A DNA stretch of 64,000 nt. Origin: Mycolicibacter virginiensis (GTDB lineage Bacteria > Actinomycetota > Actinomycetes > Mycobacteriales > Mycobacteriaceae). The notes under the pieces were generated by a model. It did no database searches. It had not been told where the DNA came from and was given only the letters and a program-made list of their open reading frames with translations. Position 1 is the stretch's first letter; each line of letters starts with the position of its first letter. A program made the position numbers and the translations under genes. Shown here in pieces: positions 26,240-35,994 of the stretch. The stretch covers positions 992,001-1,056,000 of the forward strand of contig NZ_CP092430.2 in NCBI RefSeq assembly GCF_022374935.2, in the 5' to 3' direction.

Positions 26240-29112
26240 GCCAGGGCCTCCTCGGGCTGTCGTTGGACGGGATCGGGCCATTTGGCGGGAACCGGACGCT
26301 GGCGCACCAGCTGCGGCCACCAGAACCACTTGCCCAGCAACGCCGCGATCGACGGCGTCATGAACGACCGCACGATCAAGGTGTCGAACAACAGGCCCAG
26401 ACCGATGGTCGTACCGATCTGCCCGAGGATCACCAGGGGGCTGAAGATGAAGGCCGCCATCGTTGCCGAGAACACCAGACCGGCGGCGGTGACGACAGAA
26501 CCGGTGCCGCCCATCGATCGGATGATGCCGGTGTTGAGGCCCGCGTGCATCTCCTCCTTGAAGCGGGACACCAACAGCAGGTTGTAGTCCGCTCCCACCG
26601 CCAGCAGCAAGATGATGGCCAACGGCACCACCACCCAAAAGAGGTGAATCCCGAAGATGTACTGCCACACCAGGACTGACAAACCCACCGACGCCCCCAA
26701 GGAGAGTACGACGGTGCCGACGATGACGAAGGCGGCGACAAGGCTGCGCGTCACGATCACCATGATCAGCAGAATGAGAGCGACTGCAGCCAACGCCGAG
26801 ATCAGCAGGTCGTACTTCATTCCCTCTTGGATGTCTTTATTGGTCGCGCCGATACCCGCGACGTAGATCTTGGCGTCTGACATCGGTGTTGCCTTGAGGG
26901 CATCGAACACCGACTCCTTGATGGCGTTGATGTGCGGAATCGCCCCGGGATTGGCGGGATTGCCCTGATGGGTCACGATCATCCGCGCCGCCTTGCCGTC
27001 GGGCGACAAGAACAGCTTGAGGCCGCGCTTGAAGTCAGGGTTGTCGAAGGCCTCCGGCGGTAAGTAGAAGGTGTCATCGTTCTTGGCATCGTCGAACGCC
27101 TTGCCCATCGCAGTGGCGTTGTTCAAAGCTTCTTCGCTCTGGGTGTTGATGCCGCCGGTGGTCGCAAAATTCGACAGTGTCAGGTCGCGGTTGCGCTCCT
27201 GAATCGCGATCTGCGGCGGCAACAGTGCCACCAGCTGTGGTTGTAGCGCGTCGAGGTTGTCGAGGCTGGCGGTGATGTTGCCGAACTTCTCGGACAGCTC
27301 CGAGATCCCATCCAGCGAGTCGAACACCGACCGCAGCGCCCAACACATTGGAATGTCGAAGCAGTGCGGCTCCCAGTAGAAGTAGTTGCGCAGGGGGCGG
27401 AACTGGTCATCGAAATCGGCGAGTTTGTCGCGCAGCGCGTTCATCGTCGTGACGGTGTCGTGGAACGCCTCAGTCTGTTCGTGGGTGACCGCAGCGCTCT
27501 GCTGCTGCAGGGCCAGCTGTTGCCTGAGCACGGCGATCGTGTTGTCGATCTCGCCGGCCTGCTTCAGCAGATCATTGGCTCTGTCCTTCTGGTAGTCGAG
27601 GTTCATGATCTGGCTCGCGCTCGATGCGCTGATCTGGAATGGAATGGAGCTGTGCGTGATCGGCGTTCCGAGCGGTCGCGTGATGGACTGCACCAGTGCG
27701 ATTCCCGGCGTGTGGAGCACTGCCTTGGCCGCACGTTCGAGTATCAGCATGTCTGCCGGGTTGCGCATGTCGTGATCGGTCTCGATCATCACCAGCTCGG
27801 GATTGATTCGCGCTTCGGTGAAGTGGCGTTCGGCGGCTTCCATTCCGACGACACCGGGTGCGCTGGCGGGGATGTAGGGCCGGTTGTCGTAGCTGGTCTG
27901 GTAGCCGGGCAACGCGAACACGCCGATGAGCGCAATCATGCCGGTGACCACCAGGATCGGCCCGGGCCAGCGCACGATGGCGGTGCCGATCTTCCGCCAG
28001 CCCCGCGTCCGTTGCGCGACCTTGGGCTCCATCAGCCCGAACCGGGTGGCGATCAACAACACGGCGGGCCCCAGCGTCAGGGCGGCCGCCAGGGTCACGA
28101 GAACACCGATGGCAGCCGGTATCCCGAGTGTCTGGAAATAGGGGAGCCGGGTGAAGCCCATGCACGCGACCGCGCCGGCGATGGTCAATCCCGATCCGAC
28201 CATGACGTGGACGGTGCCGCGCCACATGTCGTGGTAGGCCGCGATCCGGTCCATCCCCTTGCCACGCGCCTCTTGGTAGCGGCCGACGACGAAGATCGCG
28301 TAGTCGGTGCCGGCGGCAATAGCCAGGAGCGTCAAGAGATTCGTCGCGTAGGTGGACAGGCCGATGACGCCGGCGTGGGCGAGGACCGCGACGACGCCGC
28401 GGGCCGCCGCGAGCTCGACGGCAACCGTCAGCAAGACGATCCCCATCGTCACCACGGAGCGGTAGACGAACAGCAACATGAGGCCGATGACCAGGAAGGT
28501 GATGGCGGTGACCTCGTTGGTGCCGGCGCTGCCGACCTCGAAGTTATCGGTCACCAGTGGCGACGCGCCGGTGACATAGGCCTTGATTCCCGGCGGGGGC
28601 GGCGTGGCGTCGACGATCTTGCGGACTGCGTCGACGGATTCGTTCGACATCGCTTCGCCCTGGTTGCCGCGGAGATAGATCTGGGTAAGGGCCGCTTTGC
28701 CGTCCTTGCTCTGTGAGCCGCCGGCGGTCAGCGGGTCGCCCCAGAAGTCCTGGACGTGCTCGACGTGCTCGGTGTCGGCCTGCAGCTTCTTCACCAGGCC
28801 GTCGTAGTACTCGTGCGCTTCGGGCCCCAGTGGCTGATCACCCTCAAGCACGATCATTGCCGCACTGTCGGAATCGAATTCGCCGAAGACCTGCCCGATG
28901 TGTCGCATCGCGAGAATGCCCGGCGCGTCGGGCGCGTTCTGCCCGACTGAGCGCTCCCAGCCGACAACCTCGAGTTGGGGTGCGATGGTGTTCGAAACGG
29001 CGGCGATGGCGATCCAGATCAACAGGATCGGTACGGACAGTCTCCGGATGAGCCGGGCAGGCGCCGAGTCGTTGTGGGCGTCGCGGGCGGTGTCGGCGTG
29101 CTGGCCGCTCAT
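26236..29112 (-). CDS. MmpL-family RND transporter (second module)
   Basis: The start at 29112 overlaps the mmpS stop as ATGA and gives 958 residues; a start 18 bp upstream is also possible. It has the MmpL layout and the proton-relay pairs GTDYAIF (Asp270) and GADYNLL (Asp842). The second periplasmic domain carries [12 protein letters not shown], as in the first module, and the two proteins are clearly paralogous. It should export a lipid or siderophore with its mmpS partner and the small downstream protein. The cargo is unknown. Confidence 0.94.
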   Translation of the reverse strand: MSGQHADTARDAHNDSAPARLIRRLSVPILLIWIAIAAVSNTIAPQLEVVGWERSVGQNAPDAPGILAMRHIGQVFGEFDSDSAAMIVLEGDQPLGPEAHEYYDGLVKKLQADTEHVEHVQDFWGDPLTAGGSQSKDGKAALTQIYLRGNQGEAMSNESVDAVRKIVDATPPPPGIKAYVTGASPLVTDNFEVGSAGTNEVTAITFLVIGLMLLFVYRSVVTMGIVLLTVAVELAAARGVVAVLAHAGVIGLSTYATNLLTLLAIAAGTDYAIFVVGRYQEARGKGMDRIAAYHDMWRGTVHVMVGSGLTIAGAVACMGFTRLPYFQTLGIPAAIGVLVTLAAALTLGPAVLLIATRFGLMEPKVAQRTRGWRKIGTAIVRWPGPILVVTGMIALIGVFALPGYQTSYDNRPYIPASAPGVVGMEAAERHFTEARINPELVMIETDHDMRNPADMLILERAAKAVLHTPGIALVQSITRPLGTPITHSSIPFQISASSASQIMNLDYQKDRANDLLKQAGEIDNTIAVLRQQLALQQQSAAVTHEQTEAFHDTVTTMNALRDKLADFDDQFRPLRNYFYWEPHCFDIPMCWALRSVFDSLDGISELSEKFGNITASLDNLDALQPQLVALLPPQIAIQERNRDLTLSNFATTGGINTQSEEALNNATAMGKAFDDAKNDDTFYLPPEAFDNPDFKRGLKLFLSPDGKAARMIVTHQGNPANPGAIPHINAIKESVFDALKATPMSDAKIYVAGIGATNKDIQEGMKYDLLISALAAVALILLIMVIVTRSLVAAFVIVGTVVLSLGASVGLSVLVWQYIFGIHLFWVVVPLAIILLLAVGADYNLLLVSRFKEEMHAGLNTGIIRSMGGTGSVVTAAGLVFSATMAAFIFSPLVILGQIGTTIGLGLLFDTLIVRSFMTPSIAALLGKWFWWPQLVRQRPVPAKWPDPVQRQPEEALA

Positions 29113-29555
29113 GCGGTCTTGTCCAGGCACGCGATGTATCCGTTCACGTGGTTCGTAGACCTTTCATCCGTGACGACGCCGTTGACGGTGATCCGGCAGC
29201 CGATGGTGTTGCCGTCGCCCTGTGCGCGAAGGTCGGCGTACATCGTCGGGTCGTCGGTGGTCAGCGCCTGTGACCACGGCAGCGGGACGTTTTCGACGCG
29301 TTGCGGCTGGGCGTTGATGTCCAGAAAGTTGATGGTGGCCACGGAGCCGGGCGAACCGAACACCTCGAACAGCACCTGTTTAGGGTTGTAGCCGGTGTTC
29401 TCCAAGGCCTCCGAGCCGGGCCTCGAGATCTCGTTGTTCGAGCCGAAGATGCCGCGCAGTCGGTCGACACTGAACCCGACCAGAGCGACCACCACGACCG
29501 CCACGATCGCCACCCACTGCCGGCGGACCAGTTTGGTTACCGAAAACTTGTTCAC
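29109..29555 (-). CDS. MmpS-family accessory membrane protein (second module)
   Basis: This 148-residue MmpS has one N-terminal helix (about 16-36), then a periplasmic domain with LFEVFGSPGSVATINFLD, LPW, and cysteines in IGCRI and ACLDK. It matches the protein at 6420 in length and order of motifs. It overlaps mmpL by 4 bp. The divergent TetR begins about 200 bp upstream, with a palindrome in between. Confidence 0.92.
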   Translation of the reverse strand: MNKFSVTKLVRRQWVAIVAVVVVALVGFSVDRLRGIFGSNNEISRPGSEALENTGYNPKQVLFEVFGSPGSVATINFLDINAQPQRVENVPLPWSQALTTDDPTMYADLRAQGDGNTIGCRITVNGVVTDERSTNHVNGYIACLDKTA

Positions 29556-29627
29556 AACAAAGCCTTTCGATGCCGCGCTGACGATCTCGCCGAATGCGGT
29601 GCGGTGAAATTGTCACGTACGATGAAA

Positions 29628-29645
29628 CGGTACGGTACCGTGCCG
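29628..29645. promoter_or_regulatory. Palindrome between mmpS and the divergent TetR gene
   Basis: The perfect palindrome ACGGTACCGT (29632-29641) extends to an 18-bp imperfect one, CGG.ACGGTACCGT.CCG. It shares the 9-mer ACGGTACGG (complement CCGTACCGT) with the double palindrome beside the first mmpS. This is best read as the operator of the neighbouring TetR protein; the assignment is inferred from position and recurrence. Confidence 0.6.
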
Positions 29646-29752
29646 ATGGATCGCAACTTGCTTGACATCTGCGCGAATGGCTGCTCTCGCGGAACCCCCG
29701 CGGTGCACGGGGTAAGGGGACGACGATTTCCAAGGACTGTGGCGACGACTCG

Positions 29753-30334
29753 GTGTGCCCGTGGAGCGAGCGGGAGGCCGAGCTGCTGGCGACCACGCTG
29801 GAGTTGCTGCAGGAGCATGGCTACGACCGACTCAGCGTCGAAGCCGTGGCGATCAGGGCCAAGGCCAGTAAGGCCACGATGTACCGGCGTTGGCCGACGA
29901 AGGCGGACCTGGTGCTCGCAGCGTTCATCGAAGGCACCCGCGCGTCGGCCAGCCCGCCGAATACCGGCTCACTGCGTGGCGACCTGCTGGAGATCGGCCG
30001 TTGGACCCGTGGCCAAGCGCTGGAACACATGCGCACAATGCGCGCGGTGCTGAACGAGATGTCACACAGCCCCGCCTTGCAAGAGGTGATGCAGCAGAAA
30101 TTCGTCCAGCATCGCAACCTTGTGATGGACACCGTGCTGCCCGATGCCGTCGCGCGCGGCGAGATCGAGGCCTCGGCGATCAACCAGGAGATCTACGATC
30201 TACTGCCGGGCTACCTGGTGTTCCGGGCACTGGTTTCCGATCGGCCGCCGACGGAGGAAACGGTTCGTGTTGTGGTCGACGAGGTGCTGCTGCCCAGCCT
30301 GCGGGCCAAGACCGGCGGGCAACGGCCGACTTAG
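29753..30334 (+). CDS. TetR-family repressor of the second mmpS-mmpL module
   Basis: This 193-residue TetR is read from the GTG at 29753; the open frame extends further upstream but has only CTG codons there. The helix-turn-helix is LSVEAVAIRAKASKATMYRRW, and the C-terminal half (LPGYLVFRALVS) is close to the regulator at 5709. It is divergent from mmpS, so it probably represses that operon and itself through the palindrome between them. The effector is unknown. It converges with pgi, whose stop is 22 bp away. Confidence 0.87.
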   Translation: MCPWSEREAELLATTLELLQEHGYDRLSVEAVAIRAKASKATMYRRWPTKADLVLAAFIEGTRASASPPNTGSLRGDLLEIGRWTRGQALEHMRTMRAVLNEMSHSPALQEVMQQKFVQHRNLVMDTVLPDAVARGEIEASAINQEIYDLLPGYLVFRALVSDRPPTEETVRVVVDEVLLPSLRAKTGGQRPT

Positions 30335-30355
30335 CCACCGCCGGGCAGTCGCAAA

Positions 30356-32023
30356 TTACGACGAAGCCCGGCCCCGTTCCGCTCGGTAGCGGCGCACCAG
30401 CGCGTCGGTGGAACTGTCGGTCTGGGGCTGTGGGGATGCGTCGTCGGTGAGCACCGGCAGCAGTGCCTTGGCCTGCGTCTTGCCCAACTCCACGCCCCAC
30501 TGGTCGAAGGAGTCGATGCCCCACACCACACCCTCGGTGAAGACCTGGTGTTCGTAGAGGGCGATCAGCTGGCCCAGCACCGACGGGGTGAGCTGGGTCG
30601 CCAGAATCGAGGTTGTCGGGCGATTGCCGGGCATGACCTTATGCGGCACGACGTCCGCGGGGGTGCCTTCGGCGGCGATCTCCTCGGCGTTCTTGCCGAA
30701 CGCCAGCACCTGGGTCTGGGCGAAGAAGTTGCTCATCAGAAGGTCGTGCATGCTGCCGGTACCGTCCGCGGTGGCCAGGTCGTCGACGGGTTGGGAGAAG
30801 CCGATGAAGTCGGCCGGTATCAGCCGCGTGCCCTGATGCAGCAGTTGGTAGAACGCGTGCTGGCCGTTGGTTCCTGGCTCGCCCCAATAGATTTCACCGG
30901 TATCGGTACTGACCGGCGTGCCGTCGGCTCGGGTCGACTTGCCGTTGGATTCCATGGTGAGCTGCTGCAGGTAAGCCGCGAAGCGGTCCAGATCGCCTGC
31001 GTAGGGCAGCACCGCGCGGGATTGGGCGCCGAAGAAGTTGGAGTACCACACCCCGATCAGGCCCAGCAGCGCCGGCGCATTGGATTCCAAAGGCGCGGTA
31101 CGGAAGTGCTCGTCGACGATATGGAAACCGGACAAGAACTCCGCGAAGCGCTCCCGGCCGATGACGGCCATCACCGACAGTCCGATCGCCGAGTCCACCG
31201 AGTACCGGCCGCCGACCCAGTCCCAGAACCCGAACATGTTCGCGGTGTCGATGCCGAACTCCTCGACCAACGCAGCGTTGGTGGAGACCGCCACGAAATG
31301 CTTGGACACCGCGGCGTCGCCCAGCGCGGCGGTAAGCCAGCGGCGCGCCGCAGTGGCGTTGGTCAGTGTTTCCAGGGTCGAGAACGTCTTGGAGGCGACG
31401 ACGAAAAGTGTGGTGGCCGGATCCAAGCCGGCCAGTTTCGCGGTCAGGTCTGCCGGGTCGACATTGGAGACAAACCGTGCCGAGATGCCGGCGTCGGCGT
31501 AGTGGCGCAACGCCCGGTCCACCATCACCGGACCCAGATCCGAGCCGCCGATACCGATATTGACCACGGTCTCGATGCGTTTGCCGGTGGCGCCGGTCCA
31601 CTCGCCGCTGCGCAACCGGTCGGTGAAATCGCCCATCGCGTCGAGCACCGTGTGGACGTCGGCCACGACATCCTGGCCGTCGACGTGCAGATCGGCGTTA
31701 CGCGGCAGCCGCAACGCGGTGTGCAGCACCGCTCGGTCCTCGGAGGTGTTGATGTGCACCCCGGCGAACATCGCATCGCGCCGGTCCTCCAGACCGGCCG
31801 TCCGGGCCAGATCGACCAGCAGGCGCACGGTCTCGGAGGTGATGCGGTGCTTGCTGTAGTCGATGTAGAGATCACCGACGGTGGCGGTGAACCGTGTCCC
31901 GCGTTCGGGATCATCGGCGAACAACTCACGCAGGTGGGTGTCGGCGATCTGTTGGTGATGTTTGCGCAACGCGTTCCAGGCCGGGGTGGTGGAGATGTCC
32001 GGGATCTGGGAAACGGGGCTCAT
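30356..32023 (-). CDS. pgi: Glucose-6-phosphate isomerase
   Basis: This 555-residue enzyme interconverts glucose 6-phosphate and fructose 6-phosphate. Visible blocks include [15 protein letters not shown] for phosphate binding, [17 protein letters not shown] of the phosphoglucose isomerase signature, the [13 protein letters not shown] stretch and [11 protein letters not shown] near the end. The length agrees with the 553-residue M. tuberculosis protein. A 55-bp repeat array begins 52 bp upstream of the start codon, between it and the chorismate mutase gene. Confidence 0.97.
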   Translation of the reverse strand: MSPVSQIPDISTTPAWNALRKHHQQIADTHLRELFADDPERGTRFTATVGDLYIDYSKHRITSETVRLLVDLARTAGLEDRRDAMFAGVHINTSEDRAVLHTALRLPRNADLHVDGQDVVADVHTVLDAMGDFTDRLRSGEWTGATGKRIETVVNIGIGGSDLGPVMVDRALRHYADAGISARFVSNVDPADLTAKLAGLDPATTLFVVASKTFSTLETLTNATAARRWLTAALGDAAVSKHFVAVSTNAALVEEFGIDTANMFGFWDWVGGRYSVDSAIGLSVMAVIGRERFAEFLSGFHIVDEHFRTAPLESNAPALLGLIGVWYSNFFGAQSRAVLPYAGDLDRFAAYLQQLTMESNGKSTRADGTPVSTDTGEIYWGEPGTNGQHAFYQLLHQGTRLIPADFIGFSQPVDDLATADGTGSMHDLLMSNFFAQTQVLAFGKNAEEIAAEGTPADVVPHKVMPGNRPTTSILATQLTPSVLGQLIALYEHQVFTEGVVWGIDSFDQWGVELGKTQAKALLPVLTDDASPQPQTDSSTDALVRRYRAERGRASS

Positions 32024-32074
32024 ACCCCGACATTAGCGGCGGGTCGCCGGCGCCGGTGCGGCGCCGGACGTACA

Positions 32075-32255
32075 GCGGCGATCGCAAGCGCGGCGGAGCC
32101 GGGCGCAGCGGGTCGTCGCCGTCAGGCCCGCGGCGATCGCAAGCGCGGCGGAGCCGGGCGCAGCGGGTCGTCGCCATCAGGCCCGCGGCGATCGCAAGCG
32201 CGGCGGAGCCGGGCGCAGCGGGTCGTCGCCATCAGGCCCGCGGCGATCGCAAGCG
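32075..32255. repeat. Tandem array of a 55-bp extragenic repeat, three full copies plus 16 bp
   Basis: Copies begin at 32075, 32130, 32185 and 32240, exactly 55 bp apart. Copies 2 and 3 are identical; copy 1 differs by one base (GCCGTCAGG against GCCATCAGG). Each has a core GATCGCAAGCGCGGCGGAG with inner arms GGC/GCC, and outer arms GGCGA and TCGCC. Related units occur at 45131, 57252 and 59346. The array lies between the chorismate mutase stop and the pgi start. Confidence 0.92.
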
Positions 32256-32262
32256 CTAAGGC

Positions 32263-32526
32263 CTAGTGGCCAAGCCGGCCGCGGCCGAGCCGCAACAACA
32301 ACATCGCCAGGTCCTTGCCGTCCTGGCCGAGCTCGCTGTAGCGCTCGAGGACCTTCATCTCGCGGCTGTGCACCAGGCGGGTGCCGCCGGACGCCATCCG
32401 GGCCTTACCGATCTCCTGCGAGACCTCGGTGCGGCGCTTCACCGCGGCCAGGATCTCGGCGTCGAGCCGGTCGATCTCGTGGCGCAGCTCGTCAATGTCG
32501 GGCAGCTCTTGGGGTTGGGCAGACAT
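32263..32526 (-). CDS. Chorismate mutase (AroQ-delta type, Rv0948c-like)
   Basis: The ATG at 32526, with GGAG 8 bases upstream, gives an 87-residue all-helical chorismate mutase that converts chorismate to prephenate for Phe/Tyr synthesis. The helix 1 block is EIDRLDAEILAAVKRR. The active-site loop KARMASGGTRLVHSREMKV and the C-terminal LLRLGRGRLGH match the M. tuberculosis intracellular enzyme, whose C-terminus contacts the DAHP synthase AroG and is needed for activation. That tail is present, so the same complex is expected here. A TTG start 6 bp upstream is also possible. Confidence 0.93.
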   Translation of the reverse strand: MSAQPQELPDIDELRHEIDRLDAEILAAVKRRTEVSQEIGKARMASGGTRLVHSREMKVLERYSELGQDGKDLAMLLLRLGRGRLGH

Positions 32527-32772
32527 GATCAAAACTCCAGGTTCTCGCTGTTGGTGGTTTCTGGTCCCATCGGCGATCCGGCCTCACACAACAGACGAGC
32601 CCCGGGTCGGCGAAGCGGACCGCGGGGCTTGGCGTTGCAGCTAAACCACGGGCACCGCTGACCGGTACCCGTAAAAAAATCGACGCTGCATGTCGAGCAC
32701 GAACCGAGTCTGCCACTAAGGGTCGTGCCAGCGCAAAGAGTGTCGCCGGGCGGCGGTACGTTGGGTTGCGAT

Positions 32773-35079
32773 ATGACAGTGCACGCGACTCCGCAGACCG
32801 ATCACCTCCTCGATGGGCTCAATCCGCAGCAGCGGCGGGCCGTGCTGCACGAGGGCTCCCCGCTATTGATCGTGGCTGGAGCCGGCTCGGGCAAGACCGC
32901 GGTGCTCACCCGGCGCATCGCCTATCTGCTGGCCGCCCGCGACGTCTCGGTGGGCCAGATCCTGGCGATCACCTTCACCAACAAGGCCGCCGCTGAGATG
33001 CGTGAGCGGGTGTCGAGTCTCGTCGGACCCCGGGCCCGGGTGATGTGGGTATCGACGTTTCACTCCACCTGCGTGCGGATCCTGCGTAATCAGGCCTCGG
33101 TCGTCCCCGGCCTGAACTCGAACTTCTCGATCTATGACGCCGACGATTCGCGGCGGCTGCTACTGATGATCGGCCGCGACATGGGCCTCGACGTCAAGCG
33201 GCACTCGCCGCGGTTGCTGGCCAATGCGATCTCCAACCTGAAGAACGAACTGATCGACCCGGACCGGGCGCTGGCCGACCTCACCGAGAGCTCCGATGAC
33301 CTGAGCCGGGTGGTGGCTTCGGTTTACACCGAGTATCAGCGCCGGCTGCGCTCGGCCAACGCGCTCGACTTCGACGACCTGATCGGTGAGACGGTCGCGA
33401 TTCTGCAGGCGTTCCCGGAGATCGCTCAGCACTACCGGCACCGATTCCGGCACATCCTGGTCGACGAATATCAGGACACCAACCATGCCCAGTACATGTT
33501 GGTGCGCGAGCTCGCCGGCCACGGCGGGCAGTCCGACGACATCCCCCCGGCGGAACTGTGCGTGGTCGGTGACGCCGATCAGTCGATCTATGCCTTCCGC
33601 GGCGCCACCATCCGCAACATCGAGGATTTCGAGCGCGACTACCCCAACGCGACCACCATCCTGCTGGAGCAGAACTACCGCTCCACGCAGAACATCCTCT
33701 CGGCAGCCAACGCGGTGATCGCCTACAACTCCGGGCGCCGGGAGAAGCGACTGTGGACCGACGCCGGTGACGGCGAGCTGATCGTGGGCTACGTTGCCGA
33801 CAACGAACACGACGAGGCGCGGTTCGTCGCGCAGGAGATCGATGAGCTGACCGACTCGGGCGCGGTCAACTACAGCGACGTCGCGGTGTTCTACCGCACC
33901 AACAACGCGTCGCGGTCGCTGGAAGAGGTGTTCATCCGCAGCGGTATCCCGTACAAAGTCGTTGGCGGCGTGCGCTTCTACGAACGCAAAGAGATCCGCG
34001 ACATCATCGCCTACCTGCGAGTGCTCGACAATCCCGGCGACGCCGTTAGCCTGCGGCGCATCCTTAACACCCCACGCCGCGGTATTGGCGACCGTGCGGA
34101 GGCGTGTGTATCGGTGCACGCGGAGAACACCGGTACCGGATTCGCCGCCGCGCTGGCTGCCGCCGCCGAGGGCGGCGTCCCGATGCTCAACAGCCGTTCG
34201 CAGAACGCGATCGCCGCCTTCGTGGCGATGCTCGAGGAGTTGCGGGCGCACCTGAACACCTGCGACGACGACCTCGGCTCTCTGGTGGAGCTGGTGCTGG
34301 ACCGCACCGGCTACCGCACCGAGCTGGAGGCCTCGACCGATCCGCAGGATCTGGCCCGCCTGGACAACATCAACGAACTCGTCAGCGTCGCACACGAATT
34401 CAGCATCGACCGGGCCAACGCGCTCGCCGACCAGGACAGCACCCTCGAGGAGGATGTGCCTGATGTCGGGGTGCTGGCGGCGTTTTTGGAGCGGGTGTCG
34501 CTGATCGCCGACACCGACGAGATCCCCGAGCACGGGTCAGGCATGGTCACCCTGATGACGTTGCACACCGCCAAAGGGCTGGAGTTTCCGGTGGTGTTCG
34601 TCGTCGGCTGGGAGGACGGCATGTTCCCGCACATGCGCTCACTGGGGGATGCCCGCGAGCTGTCCGAGGAACGCCGGCTGGCCTACGTCGGCCTGACCCG
34701 GGCGCGGCAACGGCTGTATCTGAGCCGGGCCAAGGTGCGTTCGTCGTGGGGCCAGCCCATGTTGAACCCGGAGTCGCGATTCCTGCGGGAGATCCCGCAG
34801 CAGCTCATCGACTGGCGCCGTACCGACGTCACCGCCTCACCGAGCGCTCCGGTCAGTGGCGCCGGCCGGTTCGGGACCCCGAGACCGGCGCCGAGCCGAT
34901 CGGGCAACCGGCCGTTGCTGGTGCTGGCGCCGGGGGATCGGGTCACGCATGACAAGTACGGCCTGGGCCGGGTGGAGGAAGTCTCCGGGGTGGGGGAGTC
35001 GGCGATGTCGCTGATCGACTTCGGCAGCTCCGGGCGGGTCAAGCTGATGCACAACCATGCGCCGGTGACCAAGCTTTAG
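32773..35079 (+). CDS. uvrD1: ATP-dependent DNA helicase UvrD1/PcrA
   Basis: The ATG at 32773 (MTVHATPQTDHLLDGLN) gives 768 residues, close to the 771 of M. tuberculosis UvrD1. It is a superfamily 1A 3'-5' helicase: Walker A GAGSGKT with Lys41, then STFHSTCVRILR, VDEYQDTN (Walker B), GDADQSIYAFRGA, QNYRS and the C-terminal LMTLHTAKGLEFPVVF and YVGLTRAR motifs. The C-terminal tail is Tudor-like (LAPGDRVTHDKYGLGRVEEVSG). It works in nucleotide excision repair and, in mycobacteria, is stimulated by Ku. The upstream frame could begin 48 bp earlier but without conservation. Confidence 0.96.
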   Translation: MTVHATPQTDHLLDGLNPQQRRAVLHEGSPLLIVAGAGSGKTAVLTRRIAYLLAARDVSVGQILAITFTNKAAAEMRERVSSLVGPRARVMWVSTFHSTCVRILRNQASVVPGLNSNFSIYDADDSRRLLLMIGRDMGLDVKRHSPRLLANAISNLKNELIDPDRALADLTESSDDLSRVVASVYTEYQRRLRSANALDFDDLIGETVAILQAFPEIAQHYRHRFRHILVDEYQDTNHAQYMLVRELAGHGGQSDDIPPAELCVVGDADQSIYAFRGATIRNIEDFERDYPNATTILLEQNYRSTQNILSAANAVIAYNSGRREKRLWTDAGDGELIVGYVADNEHDEARFVAQEIDELTDSGAVNYSDVAVFYRTNNASRSLEEVFIRSGIPYKVVGGVRFYERKEIRDIIAYLRVLDNPGDAVSLRRILNTPRRGIGDRAEACVSVHAENTGTGFAAALAAAAEGGVPMLNSRSQNAIAAFVAMLEELRAHLNTCDDDLGSLVELVLDRTGYRTELEASTDPQDLARLDNINELVSVAHEFSIDRANALADQDSTLEEDVPDVGVLAAFLERVSLIADTDEIPEHGSGMVTLMTLHTAKGLEFPVVFVVGWEDGMFPHMRSLGDARELSEERRLAYVGLTRARQRLYLSRAKVRSSWGQPMLNPESRFLREIPQQLIDWRRTDVTASPSAPVSGAGRFGTPRPAPSRSGNRPLLVLAPGDRVTHDKYGLGRVEEVSGVGESAMSLIDFGSSGRVKLMHNHAPVTKL

Positions 35080-35111
35080 CTCGCCGCAGTCGGCTCGCCG
35101 TCGGCTTAGGA

Positions 35112-35452
35112 GCCGGGCCTGAATCGGCAGTCCAGCTTCGCCTCTCCTCCGTCGAGGCTCGCTAACTGCCGGGCTTGAATCGGCGGTCCAGCTTCGCCTC
35201 TCCTCCGTCGAGGCTCGCTAACTGCCGGGCTTGAATCGGCGGTCCAGCTTCGCCTCTCCTCCGTCGAGGCTCGCTAACTGCCGGGCTTGAATCGGCAGTC
35301 CAGCTTCGCCTCTCCTCCGTCGAGGCTCGCTAACTGCCGGGCTTGAATCGGCGGTCCAGCTTCGCCTCTCCTCCGTCGAGGCTCGCTAACTGCCGGGCTT
35401 GAATCGGCGGTCCAGCTTCGCCTCTCCTCCGTCGAGGCTCGCTAACTGCCGA
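35112..35452. repeat. Tandem array of a 56-bp unit, six copies
   Basis: Units start at 35121, 35177, 35233, 35289, 35345 and 35401, all 56 bp apart, with changes only at CGGCAG/CGGCGG and GCCTGAA/GCTTGAA. On the minus strand each contains GCCTC and GAGGC arms around GACGGAGGA. The last unit includes the stop codon of the membrane-protein gene at 35442. It fills the gap between the convergent uvrD1 and that gene and is a typical VNTR candidate. Confidence 0.93.
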
Positions 35453-35987
35453 AGAGCCAGCGTCTGGTGGCCGGGTGCAGTGCTGTCGCAACGGTGGCGA
35501 CCTGGATGACCGGGATGACGTGCACGATCCCCGGCACGCGGGCCCCCGCCAGGAACAGGCTGGCGTACGTCAGCAGGGCGACCACCGCTCCGACCGCGAT
35601 CAGATAGCGGCCGACTGGGCGCCGCAGCAGCAGCATGATCACGCCGGACACCGTCGTCCCGGCGAACACCAGACTCAAGAAGCCGACCGCGACGCAGAAC
35701 AGCCGGTCGGTGTGCCACCAGCTGGCGATCAGATCGGTGGAGACCACCGAGGTGGCCCAGCAGCCGATCAGGGCGAGCACGCAGGCACTGATCGCGACGC
35801 CGGCTGACGGGAATCGCACCGGCAACACCGCCGGGCTCGGCTGGATGGCCGGCGGTATTCGCCCTGAGCTGGTGACGATTGGGATGGCGCCGGTGGGTGC
35901 CCGGCGAATGATGCGGCTAGGAGAACTCGCCGGATCGGTCCCGGCGGGTCTGGCGCCGGTCGGTGGCTGGTGGCGGTCGCTCACCAT
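35442..35987 (-). CDS. Hypothetical four-helix membrane protein
   Basis: This 181-residue protein has an unstructured, proline-rich N-terminal 55 residues followed by four hydrophobic segments (about 62-82, 95-117, 124-148 and 150-172). I do not recognise its family. Its last codons (WLFGS) and stop fall inside the first unit of the 56-bp repeat array, so the gene end has been shaped by that repeat. It lies 7 bp downstream of the M23 peptidase gene on the same strand and may be co-transcribed. GC and codon use look normal. Confidence 0.6.
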   Translation of the reverse strand: MVSDRHQPPTGARPAGTDPASSPSRIIRRAPTGAIPIVTSSGRIPPAIQPSPAVLPVRFPSAGVAISACVLALIGCWATSVVSTDLIASWWHTDRLFCVAVGFLSLVFAGTTVSGVIMLLLRRPVGRYLIAVGAVVALLTYASLFLAGARVPGIVHVIPVIQVATVATALHPATRRWLFGS

Positions 35988-35994
35988 ATCCAGA

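Noticed and set aside
32041..32265. Repeat array considered as CRISPR
   Set aside because: Units are contiguous and identical over their whole 55 bp, with no unique spacers and no cas genes.
35101..35445. Repeat array considered as CRISPR or a coding repeat
   Set aside because: The 56-bp units have no spacers. The length is not a multiple of three, so the reading frame would shift in every copy.
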